A DNA stretch of 6,379 bases from an uncultured Porphyromonadaceae bacterium (GCA_937898265.1 CALEJM010000063.1:1-6379); one strand, 5' to 3'; positions 1-6,215 are shown, numbered from the stretch's first letter. Made by a program: numbers and translations. Notes: generated by a model from the letters alone, not told the origin.

Positions 1-1
1 C

Positions 2-874
2 TTCGCGATGATATCGTTCGTGACCAATATGGCGGCTCCATTCGGAAACATCTGGGGTTACAAATATGATTGGGCCGCAATGATGGGAAATATGATGAAT
101 TTTGCGGCATACCTCTTCATGGGTATTCCTGCCGGCAAGATGCTGCTTAAAGTCGGATACAAGAAAACAACGCTTATCGCGCTTGCGGTAGGTTTCGTCG
201 GCATCTGCATCCAGTATCTCTCAAGCTTTGAGTTCCTGGCCGGCGCCGCAATCTTTGTTTACCTTCTCGGCGCATTCGTCTGCGGCTTCTGTGTCTGTAT
301 GCTCAATACGGTGGTCAACCCTATGCTCAATCTCCTCGGTGGCGGCGGCAACAAGGGTAACCAGTACATCCAGATCGGCGGCACTCTCAATTCTCTTACC
401 GGAACCCTCACCCCATTCCTTGTAGGCGTGCTTATCGGTACGGTTTCTGCCGAGACTTCAATGTCGAACGTCGCTCCGCTCCTCTTCATCGCTATGGGAG
501 TGTTCGCGGTTGCGTTCGCCATCATTTCATTCGTGAATATTCCTGAGCCTGCGAAGGGTCGCAGCGAGCAGAAGTTCGAGCACAGCCCTTGGTCATTCCG
601 CCATTGCGTCCTCGGTGTCATCGCAATTTTCTTCTATGTCGGCATCGAGATCGGCATCCCTTCACAGCTCAACTTCTTCCTTTCAGACCCTAACGGCAAC
701 GGTGCATATCCTGCAGGTTTTGCAGGCGCGGCGGCAATTGGCGGTGCCATCGCCGCCATGTACTGGCTCCTGATGATGGTGGGCCGTTTCTGCAGCTCCC
801 TCATCTCCGGCAAAGTCAGCACCAAGGCCCAGATGGTCACCGTGTCTTCAGTCGCCATACTCCTTCTTGTCGGT
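2..874 (+). CDS. Sugar-type MFS transporter, truncated at both ends
   Basis: Inner-membrane secondary transporter of the major facilitator superfamily, probably from the proton-coupled sugar group (FucP/glucose-galactose type); the substrate cannot be read from the sequence. About 289 residues are credible counting from the ATG at 8. The frame is open to the left edge (Phe-Ala precede that Met), and the text begins inside the first helix (SFVTNMAAPFGN), so the true start lies outside the window. A motif-A-like loop, GKMLLKVGYKKT, follows helix 2. Later come a Gly-rich stretch (LLGGGGNKGN), the end of the N-terminal half (NIPEPAKGR, about residues 176-184), and a helix-7-like segment with GIEIGIPSQLNFFL. 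The transporter signal stops at VSSVAILLLVG. The frame stays open to a stop at 1337-1339, but those last 154 codons are only the antisense of pta. About the last three or four helices expected of a 12-helix MFS protein are absent. Family confident, substrate not. Confidence 0.8.
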
Positions 875-877
875 CAC
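848..877. other. Breakpoint between the MFS gene and pta
   Basis: Plus-strand reading gives a plausible MFS helix up to Leu-Leu-Val-Gly (872-874). Minus-strand reading of the same bases gives plausible Pta sequence, TDKKEYGD (874-851). Right of about 875 only Pta makes sense; left of about 850 only MFS does. The join therefore lies inside a stretch of up to about 24 bases that both genes could have contributed, which is consistent with microhomology-mediated joining or a short k-mer overlap in assembly. No inverted-repeat ends or target-site duplication were seen. Confidence 0.7.
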
Positions 878-1345
878 GAGGAGCATCGCACCGCTCACGC
901 AAGAGATGCCTGGGGCACATTTGATGATTTGAAGTGCAGGACGGAGCGTGTCGCCAGTGGTCGACAAAGCGCCGGAAATCTGTCCGTCGGCCTCGTTCGA
1001 CTTGATGATCAGACAGCCGAGGTAGAGTGGGTTCTTCACCAACTCACGCGCCTTCTCGATAGTCATGCCCTTGCTCTTGCGAATCTCGAAAAGCAACTCG
1101 GCATAACGCTCGCTCTCGGGGTTGTTCTCGGGGTCGATGAGAACGGCCTTGTCGATGTGAGTCAGACCATTCTCTGCCGCCATGGCATGCACCTTGTCGG
1201 GATTGCCGATGAGGATGAGGTCTGCGATATCGTCTGCCAACACCTTGTCGGCAGCGGTCAGTGTACGAATTTCTTCTGCTTCAGGAAGCACGATGCGCTG
1301 TTTGTTGCTCTTGGCACGCGCAATGATTTTTTCTACTAAGCCCAT
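848..1345 (-). CDS. pta: Phosphate acetyltransferase, N-terminal half only (truncated)
   Basis: Phosphate acetyltransferase interconverts acetyl-CoA and acetyl phosphate in the cytoplasm and, with acetate kinase, makes ATP and acetate during fermentation. The start MGLVEKIIARAKSNKQRIVL is typical of the PTA_PTB family, followed by LPEAEEIRTLTAADKV, a Rossmann-like stretch LILIGNPDKV, and the conserved core LGCLIIKSNEADGQISGALS and APGISCVSGAMLLVTDKKEYG. Only about 163 credible residues are present, against roughly 335 usual for the short form. The frame meets TGA at 848-850, just after KEYGD, where intact enzymes continue with a hydrophobic strand and the second half of the acyltransferase domain. 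The missing half carries most substrate-binding and catalytic residues, so this copy should be inactive as it stands. The ATG at 1343-1345 has a sigma-ABfr-type promoter 58 bp upstream and an A-rich leader. No ackA partner is visible. Family certain; whether the truncation is biological or an assembly artefact is open. Confidence 0.9.
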   Translation of the reverse strand: MGLVEKIIARAKSNKQRIVLPEAEEIRTLTAADKVLADDIADLILIGNPDKVHAMAAENGLTHIDKAVLIDPENNPESERYAELLFEIRKSKGMTIEKARELVKNPLYLGCLIIKSNEADGQISGALSTTGDTLRPALQIIKCAPGISCVSGAMLLVTDKKEYGD

Positions 1346-1376
1346 ATCTTATGTGTTTTTTGAGTTTCAAGGGAGC

Positions 1377-1394
1377 GACGAAGACAAGTTCGTC
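1377..1394. repeat. Inverted repeat in the pta leader
   Basis: GACGAA (1377-1382) and TTCGTC (1389-1394) are perfect inverted copies separated by 6 bp. In the predicted pta transcript this lies near the 5' end and could form a short hairpin; as DNA it could be a dimeric operator just downstream of the promoter. Six base pairs can arise by chance, so no function is claimed. Confidence 0.3.
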
Positions 1395-1402
1395 TCAGTA
1401 TG

Positions 1403-1433
1403 CAAAATTACCAAAAGTTGCCGACCTGACCAA
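1403..1433 (-). promoter_or_regulatory. Promoter of pta (sigma-ABfr type)
   Basis: On the minus strand TAATTTTG (1410-1403) matches the Bacteroidetes -7 consensus TAnnTTTG exactly. TTG (1433-1431) lies 20 bp upstream, at the -33 position. Transcription would start near 1396, giving a leader of about 50 nt before the pta ATG at 1345. Confidence 0.65.
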
Positions 1434-1454
1434 CGAAAACCGAAAAAATAGTGT

Positions 1455-1462
1455 TACCTTTG
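1455..1462 (+). promoter_or_regulatory. Promoter -7 element of the winged-helix gene
   Basis: TACCTTTG is an exact TAnnTTTG match 22 bp before the ATG at 1485, implying a very short leader of roughly 15 nt. No TTG is found at the expected distance upstream (around 1432-1436), so the -33 element is weak or replaced by an activator. It diverges from the pta promoter, with the two -7 boxes about 45 bp apart. Confidence 0.6.
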
Positions 1463-1484
1463 CAACATTGAAAATCCCCTCCCT

Positions 1485-2078
1485 ATGCAAGAACAGTTGC
1501 GACTCACCCTCAACAGCAAGCAGCGAGAAGCCACCTATGGCAGCCGTAGCGTCCGCCTGACCCGTCTGGAGTACGGACTGCTCCATTATCTCTACGTGCA
1601 TCCCGAGCGCCTCTGCACACGCAACGAGGTGGTAGACAACGTCTGGGGAACCACCTTCCGCTACGACACCGGCACCGTAGACGTCCACCTCAACGCCATC
1701 CGTCGCAAACTCGGCTTCACCACCGCCTATCCCATCGAGACCGTTCGTGGTGAGGGCTTTATCTTCCATTCCAACCAAGAGGCCGTACCCTACTACCGCA
1801 TCGACATCGGAGAATTTATCCCGCAGTGGATGGAGATGCACGCACTCGAATTCCAGAACCACCAACTCGTGCCGCAGATGAAACTCGACCCCTTTGTGCG
1901 CGAGATAGCCATCCGTCCCGACGTGCTCCGACAGATGCTCGACGCCATCCTCATAGCCCTCCTCTCCATTGCCCAACCAGGCACCATCAGCATCACCTCA
2001 CGCCTCTCGTTGGAGCATTTCTCACTCGCACTCGACATCAACGGCATGGTCAACGAACTGCGTATTCCTATCGCCTAA
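1485..2078 (+). CDS. Orphan winged-helix regulator with degenerate HATPase-like C-terminus
   Basis: Predicted cytoplasmic DNA-binding regulator, 197 residues. Residues 4-94 are an OmpR/PhoB (Trans_reg_C) domain: N-terminal strands, RLTRLEYGLLHYL (24-36), the ERLCTRNEVVDNVWG segment (41-55), the recognition helix TVDVHLNAIRRKLG (64-77) and the wing ETVRGEGFIF (85-94). No receiver domain precedes it; the ATG lies close behind a promoter, so it is a true orphan and not a broken response regulator. Residues 105-197 do not look like a standard effector domain. They resemble the start of a histidine-kinase ATPase domain: RPDVLRQMLDAIL (144-156), QPGTISI (164-170), LALDING (181-187) and a final strand NELRIPI. 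The ATP-binding Asn of the N-box is Ala (154 or 158), and the ATP lid and G2 region are missing, so ATP binding is unlikely. It could serve as a dimerisation or ligand module. The winged-helix call is firm; the HATPase likeness is my alignment by eye. Confidence 0.88.
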   Translation: MQEQLRLTLNSKQREATYGSRSVRLTRLEYGLLHYLYVHPERLCTRNEVVDNVWGTTFRYDTGTVDVHLNAIRRKLGFTTAYPIETVRGEGFIFHSNQEAVPYYRIDIGEFIPQWMEMHALEFQNHQLVPQMKLDPFVREIAIRPDVLRQMLDAILIALLSIAQPGTISITSRLSLEHFSLALDINGMVNELRIPIA

Positions 2079-2079
2079 T

Positions 2080-2104
2080 CTTAAATTCTTAAGAAAATCT
2101 TAAA
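2080..2104. promoter_or_regulatory. CTTAA direct repeats, candidate OmpR-family operator
   Basis: CTTAA occurs at 2080-2084, 2088-2092 and 2099-2103. The last two read CTTAAG-N5-CTTAAA, an 11-bp period, which is the layout of OmpR/PhoB-class sites and close to the known PmrA box (CTTAAT-N5-CTTAAT). A perfect 10-bp palindrome TTCTTAAGAA (2086-2095) is embedded. The repeats begin right after the regulator's stop codon and lie 75 bp before the ATG at 2179. The match to the upstream gene's protein family is suggestive; binding is inference. Confidence 0.45.
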
Positions 2105-2178
2105 CATCGACAGCAAAAAAAGTGCGTCTTTTGCACTCCGTTTTCCGATGCCCTGTTGGCATTGCTAAACTGCTGATT

Positions 2179-3198
2179 ATGATTAAGAGATACCTTTTCA
2201 TCGCCTTAGGATTGCTCTGCGTGGGCTTAGGTGCTTTGGGTGTAGTCACCCCAGGGCTCCCCACCACGCCATTCCTCCTGCTGGCATCGTGGCTCTTCTA
2301 TCGCAGCAGTCCGCGTCTGCAGGCGTGGCTCTTGGCATCCCGTCTGGGCAACAGGATTCGCGACTACGAGCGTCAGCACGGCATGACCCCCAAGGCCAAG
2401 GCAATGGCCATCGGCTGTATGGTAGTGATGTGCACCATCTCGTCGGTGTTTTTCATCCCCGTGCTCTGGGCGCGTATCGTAGTCCCCATTGCCGGACTCA
2501 TCGGCTCGCTGGTAGTGGGATTCTGGGTGCCTACGGTTCACCGCGACAAACCCTCAGACACCGATACCCTCAAGACCATCGCCCTGTTGCTCCTATGTTG
2601 TGGTTCGCTTTCAGCCAACAACGATTCCAAAGTCTATCAAGGATTCTCGGGCGGAATGATGCTCCATACAGGCTATCTCTTCGGCCACGAGGTCAACGCT
2701 CCCGTCAGCACCGACGGCTTGTCATACTCCCCGCAAGGAGCCACCTTCGGCATCGGCGGAGGAGCACACGTCAACCTCGGACAACTGATGCGAGTGGGCT
2801 GCGAAGGCTTCGTCTCAACCATGAACGCCCGAACCACCGATTGCCGCCAACTGCTCCGTGCCGGCAGCTATGTGCGCACCGGCTGGGGCGGCTTAAGTGT
2901 GGATGCCTGTTGGCGGAAAACCAAAGTATGGCCCTTTGTGGGCACTGCGTTCGGCGGTGGAGCCATGCGTTCGCTCTATCTCCTCGAGGGAAGTCAGGAC
3001 GATTGGATGCCGGAGCAGAACGCCACCTTCCATAAACAATCGTTCTTCTATGTCGGCCCCTATGCCGGACTCGACTGGTGCATGACCCCCAAGGTCCACC
3101 TCTCCTTCCGCCTCGACTGGCTCGTGGCGCTCAACGAACACGCCGTGCTCAACCCCACCGGACCACGACTCTATTTCGGCTTTATGTTCTGCCACTAA
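2179..3198 (+). CDS. DUF454 (YbaN-like) membrane protein fused to an outer-membrane barrel
   Basis: Single 339-residue frame with two parts. Residues 1-120 are a complete DUF454/YbaN protein: a hydrophobic N-terminus, GLPTTPFLLLASWLFYRSSP (26-45), LQAWLL, RIRDYERQHGM (59-69) and two further helices (about 77-97 and 99-117) ending WVPTV. The family's biochemical role is unknown; it is an inner-membrane protein about 120 residues long. Residues 121-130 are a polar, charged linker. LKTIALLLLCCGSLSA (131-146) looks like a signal peptide with cleavage after Ala146. Residues 147-339 have alternating aromatic and Gly-rich strands (GGMMLHTGYLFG, FGIGGGAHVNLG, FFYVGPYAGLDW, VHLSFRLDWLVAL) and end LYFGFMFCH, as in a small outer-membrane beta-barrel. 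There is no stop after the DUF454 part and no ATG, GTG or TTG that would keep the signal peptide intact. ATG 2179 is preferred because it matches YbaN starts; an upstream GTG at 2122 adds 19 atypical residues. A true fusion or a sequencing error at the join are both possible. Confidence 0.8.
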   Translation: MIKRYLFIALGLLCVGLGALGVVTPGLPTTPFLLLASWLFYRSSPRLQAWLLASRLGNRIRDYERQHGMTPKAKAMAIGCMVVMCTISSVFFIPVLWARIVVPIAGLIGSLVVGFWVPTVHRDKPSDTDTLKTIALLLLCCGSLSANNDSKVYQGFSGGMMLHTGYLFGHEVNAPVSTDGLSYSPQGATFGIGGGAHVNLGQLMRVGCEGFVSTMNARTTDCRQLLRAGSYVRTGWGGLSVDACWRKTKVWPFVGTAFGGGAMRSLYLLEGSQDDWMPEQNATFHKQSFFYVGPYAGLDWCMTPKVHLSFRLDWLVALNEHAVLNPTGPRLYFGFMFCH

Positions 3199-3231
3199 CC
3201 CAACACGAAAATTCCCTATTTGTCTTCATAG

Positions 3232-3274
3232 AAAAGCTGGTCTCCGACACGTCAGAGACTGGCTTTTTCCTTTT
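3232..3274 (+). terminator. Rho-independent terminator after the fusion gene
   Basis: Arms 3232-3248 and 3251-3267 pair over 17 positions with two G-T wobbles and one C-A mismatch; the innermost pairs must open to form a loop. The right arm runs into TTTTT and, two bases later, TTTT. It lies 34 bp after the stop codon and separates the regulator/fusion block from the acyltransferase gene. Confidence 0.8.
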
Positions 3275-3298
3275 ATGTGCACGCGATATACCCCCGTT

Positions 3299-3330
3299 TT
3301 TGGTAAAATGAAAAAAAATACCTATCTTTG
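3299..3330 (+). promoter_or_regulatory. Promoter of the acyltransferase gene
   Basis: TTTG (3299-3302) and TATCTTTG (3323-3330) are exact matches to the -33 and -7 elements of the Bacteroidetes housekeeping promoter, with a 20-bp spacer. The start codon is 25 bp further on, so the leader should be about 18-20 nt. This is the best promoter in the window and may also serve the downstream transporter gene. Confidence 0.75.
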
Positions 3331-3355
3331 CCCTTTGAAGTAAGACTTTACAACG

Positions 3356-4495
3356 ATGACATCAAACATAGACTTTGCCGACATAGCCTACTATGCCGAC
3401 AATGAGATTCCTGCGGTGATGCAACGTCTTGTCAGTGACGAGGGTTTCATGGGAATGGCAACACAACTGTTTGCCCCCGTGGAACGCGAAACCATTGTAG
3501 CATTGCTCACCTCACTCAACACAGCCTACGACTTCAAGTTCAAGGCTGTCTACCCCTTCTTCCAGAAAATCGTGGCAACAGCCACCGACGGATTCACCGT
3601 CTCTGGCGTAGAGAGTCTCGCCCAGCCGGCACTCATCATCTCCAACCATCGCGACATCGTGATGGACCCCTCCTTTGTCAACCTCGCCCTCATGCAGCAA
3701 CAGCGCGACCCCTCCACCATCGCCATCGGCGACAACCTCCTGTCGCTCCCGTGGGTCAAAGAGGTCGTTCGCACCTGCGGCGCCTTCATCGTCAAACGTC
3801 AGGAGAAAAACGCCAGCGCCTACGCCCAACTCTCAGCCTACATCCACAAGGTGATCAACGACGACCACCGTCACGTCTGGATTGCCCAGCGTGAGGGTCG
3901 TGCCAAAGACTCCAACGACCAAACCCAAGAGAGCATCCTCAAGATGTTCACCTTCTCGGGCGAAGGCTCCTTCGTTCAGAAACTGCAACGACTCAACCTC
4001 GTCCCCACCACCCTCAGCTACGAGTTCGACCCCTGCGACTATCTCAAGGCACAAGAACTCGTTCGTCGTCGCATCGACCCCGCCTACAAGAAAGCACCAG
4101 GCGAGGACGTCTTCAGCATGAAGACCGGCATCATGGGCAAGAAAGGACGTGTTCACGTCAATTACGCCCAACCCATCAACACCCAACTCAGCGAGATAGA
4201 GCAGCGTATCACCCGTCGCAACGAGCAGGTAGAAGCCGTCAAGCAACTCATCGACCGCGAAATCTTCTCGGGATACCACTTCTTCCCAATCAACTACGTG
4301 GCCTACGACCTCCGCTTCCAGACCAATGCCTTTGCCGACCGCTATACCGCCGACGAGAAAGCCGCTGCCGTAGAATATCTCGAGAGCCGCCTTGCACTCA
4401 GCAACCTCGAGCCCGAGCATCACGACGAGCTGCGTCAGAACCTCCTCGCCATCTACTCCAACACGCTGGTCAACTACCTCAATTGCAACAAATAA
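3356..4495 (+). CDS. PlsC/PlsB-like glycerolipid acyltransferase
   Basis: Predicted acyltransferase of the lysophosphatidate/glycerol-3-phosphate acyltransferase superfamily, which moves an acyl chain onto a glycerol-phosphate acceptor at the inner membrane during phospholipid synthesis; the exact acceptor is unknown. It has 379 residues, longer than a typical PlsC (about 240). Block I is LIISNHRDIVMDPSF (93-107), with His98. Block II is likely around GAFIVKRQ (142-149), and block III is QREGRAKDSND (178-188), where classical enzymes have FPEGTRS. Block IV is NLVPTTLSYEFDP (214-226). The N-terminal 90 residues and the region after 280 (IEQRITRRNEQVEAVKQLID and a helical tail) lie outside the core. 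There is no clear transmembrane helix. The spacing in block I is odd: Asp occurs at His+2 and His+6, not His+5. The ATG at 3356 sits just behind a strong promoter and terminator pair, so the gene heads its own unit. It could instead acylate an ornithine or glycine lipid. Confidence 0.82.
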   Translation: MTSNIDFADIAYYADNEIPAVMQRLVSDEGFMGMATQLFAPVERETIVALLTSLNTAYDFKFKAVYPFFQKIVATATDGFTVSGVESLAQPALIISNHRDIVMDPSFVNLALMQQQRDPSTIAIGDNLLSLPWVKEVVRTCGAFIVKRQEKNASAYAQLSAYIHKVINDDHRHVWIAQREGRAKDSNDQTQESILKMFTFSGEGSFVQKLQRLNLVPTTLSYEFDPCDYLKAQELVRRRIDPAYKKAPGEDVFSMKTGIMGKKGRVHVNYAQPINTQLSEIEQRITRRNEQVEAVKQLIDREIFSGYHFFPINYVAYDLRFQTNAFADRYTADEKAAAVEYLESRLALSNLEPEHHDELRQNLLAIYSNTLVNYLNCNK

Positions 4496-4528
4496 ATAAA
4501 ACAATATTAATCTAAAAACAACAACATT
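4496..4528 (+). promoter_or_regulatory. AT-rich leader between acyltransferase and transporter genes
   Basis: These 33 bp contain no TAnnTTTG element, hairpin or Shine-Dalgarno sequence. They end in an A-rich, G-free stretch (AAAACAACAACATT) directly before the ATG, the kind of unstructured leader that supports strong initiation in Bacteroidetes. Co-transcription with the acyltransferase gene is likely, though a weak promoter inside that gene cannot be excluded. Confidence 0.4.
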
Positions 4529-6193
4529 ATGTTAGTAGAATTATGGCAAAACAATCGCATGGTAGCTATGCTCCTCGCGATTCTTGTCTTTGTAACACCA
4601 TTCTTGGTGTACTACATCCTCGAAGCCAGGAAGCATCACCCAAAAGGCTTGATTGCTGCCGCACTCAGCAACATGGGTGAACGCTTCGGTTACTACATCA
4701 TGAACGCTGTTCTCCTGTTGTTCCTCTGCTCCAAGTTCGGCATCTCCGACTCTGCTGCAGGCTGGATCTACTCAGTGTTCTATTTCTCCATCTACGTGCT
4801 CAGCCTCCCAGGCGGTATCGTAGCCGACAAATTGCAGAACTTCAAAGGCACCATCATGGCAGGCCTCTTGGTGATGGCCATCGGCTATGTCATCCTTGCT
4901 GTGCCAGTCTTTGGCGGCGACCCAGGCAACGTGCCAATGTGGGTACTCGTGCTCACCTGCGTAGCCCTCTTGCTCATCGCTGTTGGTAACGGCTTGTTCA
5001 AAGGTAACCTCCAGGCTATCGTTGGTCAGATGTACGACAACTTCGAGAACGAAGCTGCCCAGAAAGGTCCTGAGGCTTTGGCTGAGGCTAAATCACGCCG
5101 CGACTCAGGCTTCCAAATCTTCTACGTGTTCATCAATATCGGTGGCGTTATCGCTCCATTCATCGCCCCATTGCTCCGTAGCTTCCACTTGAAAAGCAAC
5201 GGCTTGATCTACAATGCCGACCTCCCACGTCTCTGCCACGAGTACATCAAGAACGGCGGTCTCCAAGGTGCCGACATGGACAACCTCAACGCCCTCTCTG
5301 CTGCCGTATCAACCAGCGGCGAGGCTATCACCGACATGGCTGGCTTCTGCACCAACTACCTCGAGACATTCAACACCGGCGTTCACTACTCATTCATCGC
5401 TTCAGTAATCGCCATGTTGCTCTCATTCTGCATCTTCACCATCATCAAGAAGAACCTTCCTAACCCAGTGAAGAAAGTGAAAGCTGCTGAGACCACCGTT
5501 GAGGAAGTGGCTGACGACGCTAAAGAAATCAAACAACGTATGTACGCCCTCTTCGCAGTGCTCGGCGTGGCTGTCTTCTTCTGGTTCTCATTCCACCAGA
5601 ACGGTCAATCACTCTCAGTATTCACCCGCGACTTCGTTGTCACCGACTCCATCGCTCCTGAAATCTGGCAATGTGTCAACCCATTCTTCGTTATCGTGCT
5701 GACCCCGCTCATCATGCTCGTGTTTGGTGCTTTGTCAAGAAAAGGTCGCGAGATCTCAACACCAAAGAAAATCGCCATGGGTATGTTCATCACCGCTTGC
5801 GCCTACATCTTCCTCATGGTGTTGGCAATGATCAGCAACTATCCTTCAGGCGAAGAGTTCCGCGGTTTGGACGAAGCCATCAAAGCAACCATGAAACAAG
5901 GTCCATGGGTATTGCTCGTCACCTACTTCTTCCTCACCTTGGCTGAGTTGTTCATCTCACCACTTGGTCTCTCTTTCGTATCAAAGATTGCTCCAAAACA
6001 CCTCCAAGGTATCTGCCAAGGCTTGTGGCTCTGCGCTACTGCTATCGGCAACTTGTTCATCGCCCTCGGCGTGACCATGTTGAACGCATTCCCTCACCAG
6101 TGGCAATGCTGGGCAGTCTTTGCCTTCATCTGCTTGGCTTCAATGAGCGTCATGCTCGGTATGCTCAAATGGTTGGAAAAGATTACTAAGTAA
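4529..6193 (+). CDS. POT/PTR-family proton-coupled oligopeptide transporter
   Basis: Inner-membrane symporter importing di- and tripeptides with protons (MFS clan, PTR2 family). 554 residues. The family entry HHPKGL (36-41) leads into NMGERFGYY (48-56), which corresponds to ExxERFxYY in helix 1. The first PTR2 signature region is FYFSIYVLSLPGGIVADK (84-101). GNGLFKGNLQ (153-162) holds the conserved helix-4 lysine (Lys158). DSGFQIFYVFINIGGVIAPF (192-211) is the second signature. Helix 7 has WFSFHQNGQS (352-361), and helix 10 has the conserved Glu473 in LAELFISPLGLSF. Two extras are seen: a hydrophobic helix at about 11-31 ahead of the standard fold, and a loop of about 65 residues (220-285) between helices 5 and 6, probably periplasmic. 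The first Glu of ExxER is Asn48. Proline codons are 15 CCA, 5 CCT, 1 CCG and no CCC, unlike the upstream gene, suggesting high expression or separate ancestry. A terminator follows 22 bp after the stop. Confidence 0.93.
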   Translation: MLVELWQNNRMVAMLLAILVFVTPFLVYYILEARKHHPKGLIAAALSNMGERFGYYIMNAVLLLFLCSKFGISDSAAGWIYSVFYFSIYVLSLPGGIVADKLQNFKGTIMAGLLVMAIGYVILAVPVFGGDPGNVPMWVLVLTCVALLLIAVGNGLFKGNLQAIVGQMYDNFENEAAQKGPEALAEAKSRRDSGFQIFYVFINIGGVIAPFIAPLLRSFHLKSNGLIYNADLPRLCHEYIKNGGLQGADMDNLNALSAAVSTSGEAITDMAGFCTNYLETFNTGVHYSFIASVIAMLLSFCIFTIIKKNLPNPVKKVKAAETTVEEVADDAKEIKQRMYALFAVLGVAVFFWFSFHQNGQSLSVFTRDFVVTDSIAPEIWQCVNPFFVIVLTPLIMLVFGALSRKGREISTPKKIAMGMFITACAYIFLMVLAMISNYPSGEEFRGLDEAIKATMKQGPWVLLVTYFFLTLAELFISPLGLSFVSKIAPKHLQGICQGLWLCATAIGNLFIALGVTMLNAFPHQWQCWAVFAFICLASMSVMLGMLKWLEKITK

Positions 6194-6215
6194 TCCATCT
6201 CCCCGATAATAAGAC

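Noticed and set aside
875..1339. C-terminal 154 codons of the plus-strand frame that begins at 8, as a novel transporter domain
   Set aside because: They are the exact antisense of well-conserved pta codons; hydrophilic and unlike any MFS C-terminus.
2113..2137. Hairpin AGTGC/GCACT (or GCAAAA/TTTTGC) as a terminator of the regulator gene
   Set aside because: The stems are only 5-6 bp, mutually exclusive, and not followed by a good T tract.
2122..2178. GTG start adding 19 residues to the DUF454 fusion
   Set aside because: YbaN-type proteins begin at a Met just before the first helix, which fits ATG 2179; the extra residues have no family support.
2289..3035. 248-codon plus-strand frame inside the fusion gene
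   Set aside because: Arg/Pro/Ser-rich out-of-frame shadow of a GC-rich gene; no family features, whereas the overlapping frame is clearly DUF454.
3833..4504. 223-codon minus-strand frame opposite the acyltransferase
   Set aside because: Val/Glu/Gly-rich antisense pattern typical of shadows; the sense strand has recognisable acyltransferase blocks and a promoter.
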